This document shows positions 28,501 through 36,146 of a DNA stretch of 64,000 nucleotides, in pieces (position 1 is the first letter of the stretch; each line of letters opens with the position of its first letter). The notes under the pieces were generated by a model. The model saw only the letters and a list, made by a program, of their open reading frames with translations, was not told where the DNA came from and ran no database searches. This DNA is from Thermosulfuriphilus ammonigenes (lineage in GTDB: Bacteria; Desulfobacterota; Thermodesulfobacteria; Thermodesulfobacteriales; ST65), in the NCBI RefSeq assembly GCF_011207455.1, contig NZ_CP048877.1, forward strand, positions 178,576-242,575, written 5' to 3'. The position numbers were made by a program, and so were the translations under genes.

Positions 28501-28598
28501 AGGGGGTGGATCGCCTCGGTGGCCGAACCGGGGTGGTCTCCTGGCCCGGGAAGGGAAGTAAGTTTTGGATCGAGTTAAAGAAAGGAGAGTCTCGATGA
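25563..28598 (+). CDS. Soluble multi-sensor histidine kinase (receiver-like, PAS, three GAF-like, HisKA, HATPase)
   Basis: A protein of 1011 residues. Order: a receiver-like N-terminal region of about 110 residues; PAS (about 125-235, QQMFAALTDQSLVGIYLFDG, RYLYVNRAMSTITGYPEEEIL); a GAF domain (265-405); two more GAF-like regions (430-570, 600-755); a coiled coil; HisKA with SVSHDLRAPLRAMEGF; and HATPase with NLLSNALKF, DNGIGIAPEY and GTGIGLAIV. It has no membrane segment. Start: ATG 25563, with AAAGGA nine bases upstream; an earlier in-frame TTG at 25479 overlaps the promoter. It overlaps the response-regulator gene by ATGA. Confidence 0.9.
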   Translation: MKIGILFKRPTRLEGILTEISSLGLSPLFLDPGSIPAGLDLLFVDDDHLPLVESFFKERRAKLPLVALFSDQQRKSPPSGLISEIFFLNEDSEKLIYRLRRFLHLARWITRLQETQQMFAALTDQSLVGIYLFDGQRYLYVNRAMSTITGYPEEEILGHLRPLDLVHPDDRPLVEKMIRARLEGKMEAVRYTVRGLRKDGQVVYVEVFSRRIDYSGRPAILGALVDVTEKVQIQHRLQRSNRALRVLNLCNQAVIKAREESWLLKEVCRLLVEEGGYRLAWVGYKQDDPNKTVQPVAQAGYEEGYLESVWISWGENPYGRGPTGEAIRQGRPVVNQDILSNPLYTPWRKEAQKRGYASSVALPLVGNGQILGALNVYAADPQAFDEEEVHLLESLARNLAHGILSLRARAEQKRARRILEIQTRQQKAVAALGQLALRIRDLDTLFLEALKTLLEIIEVDYAKVLELLPDGQELLLRCGLGWKDGLVGRARVPADIGSQAGYTLISKGPVVVEDFKQERRFKPPQLLIDHKVRSGISVIIGPVDKPYGVLGVHCRRPKSFSPDDVSFFQAIANILAEAIEREGARGALEAHAQRLEVLHQIERLILEARSLEDIAQVALPRVCQLTSAQKGALFHLPREGTIRGLTIHTCGKPEPDRDWMASLPLAEEDLKSLTRFKMVNDLKDHNPLSAFEARLRDEGVRSYVNIPLYVAERPIGLLHLSSEKPGFLASESLEIAREVADILAIAFQQAELNEQIRRHAKELEQKVAERTKSLRETAQRLREANKELEAFAYSVSHDLRAPLRAMEGFAQALLEDYGHLLDSTGQDYARRIVAAAETMDNLIQDLLDYSRLLRQEIRPRKVNLDDVIDQVLAQLAGEIETSKAKVEVRRPLGLVLGQPSVLVQIFSNLLSNALKFVPPEVPPEVTIRTEDLGERLKIWVEDNGIGIAPEYQEQIFRIFERLHGVESYPGTGIGLAIVKKGVDRLGGRTGVVSWPGKGSKFWIELKKGESR

Positions 28599-29047
28599 TT
28601 CCTTCTTCCCTCATTCTCCTGGTAGAAGATGATCCCAATGACGTCATCCTCATCAAAAGGGCCTTTGATCGGGCTAGAATCGCCAATCCTATTCAGGTGG
28701 CCCAGGACGGAGAAGAGGCTATAGCCTATCTTGCCGGATCTGAACCCTACCACGATCGAAGTCTCTACCCCCTGCCTATGCTCGTTCTCCTGGATCTCAA
28801 GATGCCCCGTAAGTCGGGCTTTGATGTCCTGGCCTGGATCCGGGCCCAGGAAGTACTCCGCAGGCTTCCGGTAGTGGTCTTGACCTCTTCTAAAGATACC
28901 CCTGATATCAACCGAGCTTATGATTTAGGGGCCAATTCATATTTGGTAAAACCGGTGGCCTTTGAGGCCCTGATCGAGATGGTCAAGACCTTAGGGCTTT
29001 ACTGGCTGATACTTAATCAGAAACCCACCTTAACTCCCCCTGAGTAG
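28595..29047 (+). CDS. Single-domain response regulator, Rcp1-like
   Basis: A 150-residue receiver with no output domain. Acidic pocket in LLVEDDPNDVILIKRAF, the phospho-acceptor Asp in VLLDLKMPRKSGFDVL, the Thr/Ser in VVVLTSSKD and the Lys in YLVKPV. The EDDPNDVILIKRAF start and the long loop GSEPYHDRSLYPLP are typical of Rcp1-type regulators that pair with phytochrome-like or GAF-type kinases. The start overlaps the kinase stop (ATGA), so the upstream kinase is the likely phospho-donor. Confidence 0.93.
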   Translation: MIPSSLILLVEDDPNDVILIKRAFDRARIANPIQVAQDGEEAIAYLAGSEPYHDRSLYPLPMLVLLDLKMPRKSGFDVLAWIRAQEVLRRLPVVVLTSSKDTPDINRAYDLGANSYLVKPVAFEALIEMVKTLGLYWLILNQKPTLTPPE

Positions 29048-29048
29048 C

Positions 29049-31403
29049 ATGGAAAAGATTAAGAAACTGAGAATACTTCTCCTAGACGACAGCCCAGATG
29101 ATCGCCTGCTGGCCAAAAGGGCCCTAACCAAGGCCTTTGAAGAGGTCCAATTCTTGGAGCCCATAGACGAAGGCCAGCTAGCCAAGATCATGGACGAAGG
29201 TGGTTTTGACCTTGTCATCACCGATTACCAACTTCGCTGGACCAACGGGATTAAGGTCCTTAAAACGGTGAAGGAACGTTATCCTCTCGTGCCGGTGATC
29301 ATGTTTACGGCCACCGGGAGTGAGGAGATTGCCGTCTCGGCCATGAAGGCCGGCCTGGACGATTACATACTGAAATCGTCCCGACAGTTTGTTCGTCTGC
29401 CAGCCGCTGTCCAGTCGGCCTTGGTCCGGGCCAAAGAAGTCCGGCGCCGCTGGAAGACCGAAGAGGAGCTCCTTAAGGCCCGGAGGGAGTGGGAGGCCAT
29501 CTTTCAGGCTATCGGCCAGCCGGCGGTGGTCATTGACCCCAACTTCAACATTCTGGTGGCCAATCGGGCCGCTATCGAAAAGGCCGGCGGCCCGGAGAAG
29601 ATCATCGGACATCACTGCTACCAAGTCTTCTACGGTAGCCAGGCTCCCCGGCCCGGATGCCCGGTGCACAGGCTTCTTTCCTCAGGCACAGCCGAGACCG
29701 TCACCGCCGAGATGAAGGTCGGCGATCGCTTCTATATTATCTCCTGCACCCCCCTTTTTGATGAAAAAGGCCAGATCAGCAAAATAATCCACATTGCTAC
29801 CGACATCACCACCCAGAAAAGAACAGAACAGGCCTTAAAGGAGGCCGAAGAACGCTACAGCGACTTACTGGAGCGAGCCACCGATCTCATCATCAGCCTA
29901 AGCCCTGAGGGGCGTTTTATCTATGTCAACCGGGCCGGCCGGGAGGCCCTTGAGTATTCCCAGCAAGAGCTTAAGGGGCTCTCCATCCTTGAGGTCATCC
30001 ATCCGGAGGCCAGGCTTCTCTTTAAAAGCGTCTTAAGGCGCCTTCTTAAGGGAGAGGCCGTGGATCAACTCTCCCTGCCGGTGATCAGCAAATCTGGACG
30101 CTCGCTAGAGCTTCTTGGCAACCTCAATGTCAAGATGGGCCCCAAAGGTCCAGAATATATCCGGGGTATCTTCCGAGACATCACCCGAGAAAAGGAGATG
30201 GAGGAAGAACGCAAACGTCTTCAGGCCCAGCTCCTCCAGGCCCAAAAAATGGAAGCCATCGGGACCCTGGCCGGTGGTATTGCCCACGACTTCAATAACC
30301 TCCTTATGGCCATTCAGGGATACAATGAATTGGCCTTAATGAAAACAGACCCCAATTCACCCGTTTATCGTCATCTCCAGCAGATGAGAGAGGCCTGTCA
30401 TCGGGCAGCCAGCCTCATCAAGCAACTTTTGCTTTTTACCAAAAAGCAGTCCCTGGAGTTCAGGCCCCTTAACCTGAATCGCATCATCCACGAACTCTCC
30501 CAGATATTTCGGCGTCTGATTGGAGAAAACATCAAGGTGGATCTTCAGCTGGAGGCCGAGCTGTGGCCCATTAGGGGGGATACGGCCTCCCTGGAGCAGG
30601 TCATTATGAACCTGGTGGTCAATGCCCGAGATGCCATGCCCCACGGAGGGGTTCTCACCATCAAGACAGAAAACCTCCTTCTTACCCCCGGCAGCCCTCG
30701 ACTGCATCCCGAGGCCCGGCAGGGAAGATGTGTCCGGCTGGTAATCGAAGATACCGGTATCGGCATGGATCGAGAGGTCCTCGAACATATCTTTGAACCT
30801 TTTTTCACCACCAAGGAGGAAGGCCGGGGGACTGGTCTGGGGCTTTCGGTAGTCTATGGAATTGTCAAACAACATGGGGGCTGGCTCAATGTCAACAGCA
30901 AACCGGGCGAGGGTTCAAGTTTTGAGATTTATCTTCCGGCAACCAGGGCTTCAGCCAGAGTTGAGGCCGAAGACGAGGGGGCTCTTCCGGATTTAAGGGC
31001 TCAAGGGGAGGGAGTCCTTCTGGTGGAAGACGAAGATATGGTTCGGGAGATGGCTGCCGACTTCTTGAGAGAACGGGGGTTCACGGTCTTTACGGCCTCT
31101 TTGGTTAAGGAGGCCTGGGATATCTTTCAGCGTCATGGAAAAGATATCCACTTACTTTTTACCGATGTGGTTCTGCCAGATGGAACAGGTCTTGATCTGG
31201 CCGAGTCTCTCCTGGCCATCAAATCCGATCTTAAAGTGCTGGTAACCACTGGCTATACCGAACAGGAAGTCCCCAAGGTCAAGGGAGATCAGAGAATCCG
31301 TTTTCTCCAAAAGCCCTATCCCTTGAGGACCTTGCTAATGGCCCTTAACGAGCTCCTGCAACCGGCCTCTGTTCAGCAATCTGCGGAAGAGGGCAGGGGA
31401 TAA
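29049..31403 (+). CDS. Hybrid histidine kinase (REC-PAS-PAS-HisKA-HATPase-REC)
   Basis: A 784-residue cytoplasmic phosphorelay protein. An N-terminal receiver ([17 protein letters not shown], phospho-acceptor in [10 protein letters not shown]), PAS1 ([16 protein letters not shown], with a GCPVH Cys segment), PAS2 ([20 protein letters not shown]), a HisKA of the [13 protein letters not shown] type, HATPase ([35 protein letters not shown]) and a C-terminal receiver ([42 protein letters not shown]). It starts 1 nt after the Rcp1-like gene, completing a kinase/regulator/kinase cascade. Its 3' end overlaps the antiporter gene on the other strand by 69 nt. Confidence 0.93.
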   Translation: MEKIKKLRILLLDDSPDDRLLAKRALTKAFEEVQFLEPIDEGQLAKIMDEGGFDLVITDYQLRWTNGIKVLKTVKERYPLVPVIMFTATGSEEIAVSAMKAGLDDYILKSSRQFVRLPAAVQSALVRAKEVRRRWKTEEELLKARREWEAIFQAIGQPAVVIDPNFNILVANRAAIEKAGGPEKIIGHHCYQVFYGSQAPRPGCPVHRLLSSGTAETVTAEMKVGDRFYIISCTPLFDEKGQISKIIHIATDITTQKRTEQALKEAEERYSDLLERATDLIISLSPEGRFIYVNRAGREALEYSQQELKGLSILEVIHPEARLLFKSVLRRLLKGEAVDQLSLPVISKSGRSLELLGNLNVKMGPKGPEYIRGIFRDITREKEMEEERKRLQAQLLQAQKMEAIGTLAGGIAHDFNNLLMAIQGYNELALMKTDPNSPVYRHLQQMREACHRAASLIKQLLLFTKKQSLEFRPLNLNRIIHELSQIFRRLIGENIKVDLQLEAELWPIRGDTASLEQVIMNLVVNARDAMPHGGVLTIKTENLLLTPGSPRLHPEARQGRCVRLVIEDTGIGMDREVLEHIFEPFFTTKEEGRGTGLGLSVVYGIVKQHGGWLNVNSKPGEGSSFEIYLPATRASARVEAEDEGALPDLRAQGEGVLLVEDEDMVREMAADFLRERGFTVFTASLVKEAWDIFQRHGKDIHLLFTDVVLPDGTGLDLAESLLAIKSDLKVLVTTGYTEQEVPKVKGDQRIRFLQKPYPLRTLLMALNELLQPASVQQSAEEGRG

Positions 31404-32513
31404 GAAAGACGAAACCAGGGCCAAAAGCACCAGGGCGTCTCTGGTCTCGCCTGGGATAAGGCCTTCTTTAACCCCGATGGTTGCAGCCGCAATTAGAAGA
31501 CTCAGACGGGCCGAGAGCAAAACTCCAGCGGCCGCTACCTCCCTGAGACCAAAGCCCTTTAGCCTTAAGAGCTGGGCGGGGATAAGCTTGACCAGGAAAG
31601 AAATGAACCACAGCCCGACAAAGGCCAAAAGGGCCTCTCGGTGGAGAAGGCCCTTAAGGTCCACCTCGGCCCCTATATGGATGAAAAAGAAGGGCGTCAG
31701 AAAGCCATAGGCCAGGGCCGAGATTTTTTCCTCCAAAAGTCGCCTTTCCCTGAAGATGAGGCTCAGAACGGTCCCGCCAAGAAAGGCTCCCAGCACCGGT
31801 TCAAGCCCTACCAGCTGCGAGAGTCCCACCAGAACAAAGAGCACGGCCAGACAGAAGCGGACCCCAAGCTCGCTGGCCTCAGTCCGGCCGAGGAGAAGGG
31901 CCGCCTTATCTGGATTCCACCATACCCATTGCTTGATACTCCAGAGCATCAGTCCAAAGAAACCGAAAACGGCCAGGGGAGCCAGAAGCCTTAAGGTAGC
32001 CCCATAACGGACTACCAGAATATAGAGGGTAATGGAGAAAAAGGTTAAAAAATCTCCCAGGGTGGCCGAGACAAGAATACTCTGCCCCAGAGGGCTCCGG
32101 ACAATCCCCCTGTCTTTAAGGCAGGAGAGAACCACCGCCAGAGAGGAGGTAGCCAGGGAAAGCCCCAAGAAAAGGCTCCAGCCGAAGATAATTGCGGCGG
32201 CCAGGGCCAAAGAAAGAGTGACCCCAAAAACAGATAGGTAGAGAAGAATTCCGCGGGCCGACTCCCGCTTGAGGGCCCAAAAATCCACCTCGGCTCCGGC
32301 CAAAAACATAAGCATCAGAAAGCCCAGTTCTGCCAAAAAGGGCAACCAGTGCCCTCCTATCTCCAGGCCAAGGAGGCCGCCGCCAATAAGGAGCCCAAAG
32401 AGAATCTCCAAGACAGCCGAGGGTATTTTAAGGCGCTGAGCTATGCCGGGCAGAATGGCCACGGCCGTAGTGATGATCATCAAGGAAAGATGAGTTGACA
32501 ATCCGTCCATCAC
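31335..32513 (-). CDS. Cation:proton antiporter (CPA2/Kef-type membrane domain)
   Basis: A 392-residue membrane protein with about 12-13 spans and the CPA2 order: VLEILFGLLIGGGLLGLE, LGFLMLMFLAGAEVDFWALK, a TM5-6 region with SLATSSLAVVLSCLKDRG, and LSQLVGLEPVLGAFLGGTVLS. It exchanges Na+ or K+ for H+. Unlike KefB/KefC it has no C-terminal RCK domain; that part is supplied by the TrkA-Usp gene directly upstream, whose stop is next to this GTG/ATG start (32513 or 32510). The 3' end overlaps the hybrid kinase gene. Confidence 0.88.
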   Translation of the reverse strand: MMDGLSTHLSLMIITTAVAILPGIAQRLKIPSAVLEILFGLLIGGGLLGLEIGGHWLPFLAELGFLMLMFLAGAEVDFWALKRESARGILLYLSVFGVTLSLALAAAIIFGWSLFLGLSLATSSLAVVLSCLKDRGIVRSPLGQSILVSATLGDFLTFFSITLYILVVRYGATLRLLAPLAVFGFFGLMLWSIKQWVWWNPDKAALLLGRTEASELGVRFCLAVLFVLVGLSQLVGLEPVLGAFLGGTVLSLIFRERRLLEEKISALAYGFLTPFFFIHIGAEVDLKGLLHREALLAFVGLWFISFLVKLIPAQLLRLKGFGLREVAAAGVLLSARLSLLIAAATIGVKEGLIPGETRDALVLLALVSSFLSPALFRRLLNRGRLQELVKGH

Positions 32514-33926
32514 CTAAGAGGTAACCACCACGGTTGTGATCGGAGATCGGCGAACAATGGCCTCACCGATGTGGGGCCTCAAAAACGGAACCTCCCTGGT
32601 GCTGCTTCCCAGCACCAGGAGATCAAAGTCCCGGGCCAGACGGACCACCTCTTTTACCGGATTTCCCTCAAGAAGGATGACATCTATGGCGAACTGAAGG
32701 ATCCTGGCCGTCTCCTGGGCCCTATCCAGGGCCTCTTTGGCCCAACGGCGGGATTCCGGTCCGGCGATAAAGGTTGGTTCAGCTACGGTAACCACCGAAA
32801 CTTCGGCCTTGAGCTGGCAGGCAAGATCAATGGCTAACTCCAGGGCCAAAGAGGCCCTGGAGGTTGCGTTATAGGGGATTAGAATCCGGTGATAGGGATG
32901 GCTCTGGCGACAGACCCAAAGAGGACAGGCAAGCTGATGGGCTAAAGGAATAATGGCCCAGGGGCCAAGGATACGACTCCAGAGTCCCTTGGCTGGGGGC
33001 CAGAGGAGGACCGAACCAATGCTTTGTCGGACACTTAACCGGGCCAGCTCCTCGACCAGGTCGCCCTCTAAGGTGAGGACCTCATATTCCGTGGCCCCCA
33101 GCAAGTTTCGAATCTCAAGATCAAACTCTCTTTGGGTCTCTTTAAGCATAAGAAGGGCCACGACCTGGGCCCGGGTATTTTTCAGGAGATAGGTGGCCTC
33201 TTTGAGCAGAGAAAGTTCTCCCTTACCCCTTAAGACTACCAAGAGCTTCTGGCCATAGAGGAGAGGAAAGGCCGGCTCCCGGTGAGAGAAAAGCTGGGCA
33301 ATGGCTCGATAAAGATCGGAGTGTCCGATAAAGACCGCCCGATCACCGGCCTCAATAACCGTATCTCCATGAGGAATTATGAGTTCGCCGCCCCGGTAAA
33401 TGGCCGCCACAAGCCAGTTTCTGGCCGAAAGCTCCCGCACTCTCCGCCCCACCACCGGGGCTGTGGGAGGCACCTTGATCTCTAAGACCTCACCCTTTCC
33501 TTGACCAACAGTAGTCACCAAAAGATTGGGGCTTTCCAGGTAGAGTTGAATTTCCCGGGCGGCCAGATAGCTCCAGCAAACCACCCTTACCCCCAAGTCC
33601 TCGAAGGCGGGGAGGTTGGAACTGTCATTAACCATAGCCACAATATTTTCCGGACCCCTCTCCCTGGCCTGACGACAGACTTCCAGATTGACATCATCTC
33701 TGTTGGTAGCCGCCACCACAAAATGACTCTCCGTAAGGCCAGCCTCCCGGAGGACCAGAGAGCTGGAGGCATCTCCCAGTACGGTTTTCACCACCTGGGG
33801 GAAATCTTTCTCTAGATGAAGAAGTCTGTCCGGGGTAATATCCACCAGGGTGACCTGCCAGGTCTCCCCCAGGCGCCTTAAGATCTCTCTGGTTACTTTA
33901 CCGGCCCCGGCAATTAGAACCTTCAT
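32514..33926 (-). CDS. TrkA-N/TrkA-C (RCK) protein fused to universal-stress domains
   Basis: A 470-residue cytoplasmic regulator. Residues 1-130 are an NAD-binding RCK/TrkA-N Rossmann domain (VLIAGAGKVTREILRRL, VKTVLGDASSSLVLREAGL), 145-225 the TrkA-C domain (EVLEIKVPPTAPVVGRRVREL), then a degenerate Usp-like region and a clear C-terminal Usp domain (HRILIPYNATSRASLALELA, LLVLGSSTREVPFLRPHIGEAI). I infer gating of the adjoining antiporter by NAD(H) and by an ATP-type stress signal. Start ATG 33926 has GGGAG upstream; a longer frame to 34007 would run into the divergent marC promoter. Confidence 0.85.
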   Translation of the reverse strand: MKVLIAGAGKVTREILRRLGETWQVTLVDITPDRLLHLEKDFPQVVKTVLGDASSSLVLREAGLTESHFVVAATNRDDVNLEVCRQARERGPENIVAMVNDSSNLPAFEDLGVRVVCWSYLAAREIQLYLESPNLLVTTVGQGKGEVLEIKVPPTAPVVGRRVRELSARNWLVAAIYRGGELIIPHGDTVIEAGDRAVFIGHSDLYRAIAQLFSHREPAFPLLYGQKLLVVLRGKGELSLLKEATYLLKNTRAQVVALLMLKETQREFDLEIRNLLGATEYEVLTLEGDLVEELARLSVRQSIGSVLLWPPAKGLWSRILGPWAIIPLAHQLACPLWVCRQSHPYHRILIPYNATSRASLALELAIDLACQLKAEVSVVTVAEPTFIAGPESRRWAKEALDRAQETARILQFAIDVILLEGNPVKEVVRLARDFDLLVLGSSTREVPFLRPHIGEAIVRRSPITTVVVTS

Positions 33927-34005
33927 CACCGCTCCCGTTTTTGAAAACAAATTAATCATTGACCGGGGTTCAGGAGCCTTAATGTCCTTAATAAGGAGGT
34001 AGCCC

Positions 34006-34638
34006 ATGGTGGGTTTTGTCCTTCAGGTGCTGATGGCCTTTCTGGCCATCATGAATCCCATAGGCAACACGCCTATCTTTCTCGGTCTGGTAGAGGGGCT
34101 GGAGGAGAAGGCTCAGCGGGAAGTGGCTCGTCGGGCAGTCACCGTGGCTTTTTTTATTGTGGTCCTCTTCGCCTTGGCCGGAAATGTTATCTTCCGTCTA
34201 TTTGGCATCACTCTGGCCGCCTTCCGGATTGCCGGGGGCATTCTGGTTTTTCTCATCGCCTATCACCTTTTGCGGGGCAAAAGATCCCGCCAGCATCATC
34301 CCGCGGCTGAGGAAAGACCGGAAGACAGCAGTGAAGATGTAGCCATCACCCCTCTGGGCACCCCGATTCTGGCCGGACCTGGCACCATTACTACCGCCAT
34401 GTCTTACGTGGGCAACCACACTGACGCTACCAAAATAGGGTTGGTAATTGCGGCCTTTTTTGTGGTCTGTCTGCTGACTTATTTGTCTTTTTTGTACGCC
34501 GAAAAGGTCCTGGAAAAACTGGGCGGTTCGCTTATCGGGGTGATGACCCGGCTGATGGGGCTCATCCTGGCCGTAATCGCCGTTCAGATGGTCATCGAGG
34601 GGCTAAAGGGAGCCTTCCCCATGCTCAACCAGCCTTAA
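34006..34638 (+). CDS. MarC/UPF0056 family integral membrane protein
   Basis: A 210-residue membrane protein with six hydrophobic segments and the family pattern FLAIMNPIGNTPIFLGL near the N-terminus, a basic loop, then PLGTPILAGPGTITTAMSYV. The function of MarC proteins is not settled; an early link to antibiotic resistance was withdrawn. The start has a strong TAAGGAGG site; that site lies in a small palindrome TCCTTA-A-TAAGGA (33985-33997). It is divergent from the TrkA-Usp gene and convergent with birA, sharing TTAA. Confidence 0.9.
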   Translation: MVGFVLQVLMAFLAIMNPIGNTPIFLGLVEGLEEKAQREVARRAVTVAFFIVVLFALAGNVIFRLFGITLAAFRIAGGILVFLIAYHLLRGKRSRQHHPAAEERPEDSSEDVAITPLGTPILAGPGTITTAMSYVGNHTDATKIGLVIAAFFVVCLLTYLSFLYAEKVLEKLGGSLIGVMTRLMGLILAVIAVQMVIEGLKGAFPMLNQP

Positions 34639-35546
34639 TCTATGTATCTGATCTCGCCAGAGGGAAGGGACAGGCGGGTACCGTCATCGAGTTCCAAGAT
34701 GAGGGCCCCCAGGGGATCAATATCGCAGGTAACTCCCTCAAAAAGAGGGGCCTCAAGGACGTTTTCTCCATATATCACCCGACGGCCCAGACTGCTGGTC
34801 AAACGCTTGAAAGAATCTATCAAGGGAGAACAGGGGTGGTCTTCCTGTTCTAGTTGAGCCTGATATTCCCGCGCCAGCCCAATGTTCCAGGAGAGTTTGG
34901 CCAGGAGCCGGGCCAAAAGCTCCTTAAGATCCACCCTACACTGCAAAATTTCCCTGAAGCTGGTAGCCTCTGAGGCCAGCCAGGCTGGCAGGGAGTTGTT
35001 GACGTTTATACCCAGCCCCAGAATGAGATAGCTTCCTTCTTCGGTCGGGCACTCCTCGATAAGACAACCGGCCAGTTTCTTCTCTCCCACCAGACAGTCG
35101 TTCACCCAGCGAACAGTGGCCATAAGCCGGTAGTCTCGGGCCAGTTCGGTCAGGGCCACGCCGCAGGCCAGACTCACCAGACCAAAGAGTTCAGGGGCAA
35201 GATCCGGATAAAGGACTAGGGCCAGCCAGAGCCCTCCATGAGGGGCTACCCAGGCCCGACGGAAACGCCCCCGGGCTCGGGTAAGAGAGCCGGCCCAGAA
35301 GACCACTCCTGAGGGAAAGGCCTCTCCGGCTTCGGCCGCCTCCCGCACTGCCTGGCGAGCCAGATCCATAGCCCGGGGAACCTCCTCCCAGTAAAGGATC
35401 TTACGCCCAATTTCCTGGCCCCGGGCCATGATTCTGGAAGCCGCTGCCCCAAACTGTCTCTGACGCCGGTAGAGCTCTTGATCCCGGACCTGCCGGAGAA
35501 GCTCTTTAACCCCACTCAGATCGGATGCGGCTGATAATCTTGTCAA
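34635..35546 (-). CDS. birA: Biotin-protein ligase (monofunctional, no HTH)
   Basis: Attaches biotin to the carboxylase carrier protein via biotinyl-5'-AMP. The catalytic domain shows GVVFWAGSLTRARGRFRRAW at the position of the GRGRxGR nucleotide loop (here changed to TRARGRFRR), WLALVLYP, and the RWVNDCLVGEKKLAGCLIE block with the biotin-site Lys. A C-terminal SH3-like domain follows (EGVTCDIDPLGALILELDDG). An N-terminal helix-turn-helix is missing, so it should not be a repressor. The start is not resolved; I use TTG 35546, while a GTG at 35591 is in frame. Last gene of the acc operon. Confidence 0.85.
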   Translation of the reverse strand: MTRLSAASDLSGVKELLRQVRDQELYRRQRQFGAAASRIMARGQEIGRKILYWEEVPRAMDLARQAVREAAEAGEAFPSGVVFWAGSLTRARGRFRRAWVAPHGGLWLALVLYPDLAPELFGLVSLACGVALTELARDYRLMATVRWVNDCLVGEKKLAGCLIEECPTEEGSYLILGLGINVNNSLPAWLASEATSFREILQCRVDLKELLARLLAKLSWNIGLAREYQAQLEQEDHPCSPLIDSFKRLTSSLGRRVIYGENVLEAPLFEGVTCDIDPLGALILELDDGTRLSLPSGEIRYID

Positions 35547-36144
35547 TGTAGGGCAACTGATCCTCAGGGGCGATACCCAGAAGGGGTTCACCCTGTTCGA
35601 CGATCTGGTTGATGGTGAAATAAACTTTAAAGATAACCCCCGGCTCCCCCTGATAGACGATGGGGGTCTCCCGCTTCATAAAAGACATAAGAAGGATCTC
35701 ATCCCCCGGGGAGACATTGGCCCGTCCCTTCTCCAGGGCCTGGGCGATCTCTGAGGTGAAGTAGTATTTGGCCCTCTCCGGGGCGGTAATGATATAGAGC
35801 ACCTCCTTAAGGACAAGGTCAATGACCTCCTCCCGGGAGAGGGGATGCTTGATGGAAAGGACATATTCATTGGCCTCTACAAACTGGCCTTCAAGGTCCT
35901 GACGGAGATTGGTCACCGTACCCTCTACCTGGGCCCGAATAACCTTGACGTTTCTTTCTCTCTCCAGCTCAAATAAAGGAGTGCCAGGCCGTTCACCCCA
36001 GCGGCCCGCAGGGCCAAAGACCTGCTGACCCTCGGCCACCAGAAGGCGGTTTATTCTCCCGGTATGGGGAGTCTCCACCCGATAGATCTCATAGGGACGG
36101 GCCCGATATCTCTCCAGGATGCGGTTTATTTCAAGATCTTTCAT
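35506..36144 (-). CDS. Biotin carrier-like (BCCP-type) subunit with variant biotinylation motif
   Basis: A 212-residue protein. The C-terminal 90 residues have the biotinyl-domain order: ITAPERAKYYF, VSPGDEILL, the modified-lysine loop LMSFMKRETPI (K157), then GVIFKVYFTINQIVEQGEPLLGI. The usual EAMKM is SFMKR: the Met-Lys pair is kept but the flanks differ. The first 95 residues look like another carrier-type half-domain (GRINRLLVAEGQQVFGP, AQVEGTVTNL). Its place between accAD and birA makes it the carrier. ATG lies 2 nt after the accAD stop; it overlaps birA. Confidence 0.8.
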   Translation of the reverse strand: MKDLEINRILERYRARPYEIYRVETPHTGRINRLLVAEGQQVFGPAGRWGERPGTPLFELERERNVKVIRAQVEGTVTNLRQDLEGQFVEANEYVLSIKHPLSREEVIDLVLKEVLYIITAPERAKYYFTSEIAQALEKGRANVSPGDEILLMSFMKRETPIVYQGEPGVIFKVYFTINQIVEQGEPLLGIAPEDQLPYIDKIISRIRSEWG

Positions 36145-36146
36145 CT

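Noticed and set aside
33985-33997. TCCTTA-A-TAAGGA as a translational switch for marC
   Set aside because: The centre is one base, so an RNA hairpin would have to open several pairs; the ribosome site alone explains TAAGGA.
34198-34419. Frames opposite marC, accAD, leuS and other long genes
   Set aside because: They mirror conserved genes, lack ribosome sites and carry no domain pattern.
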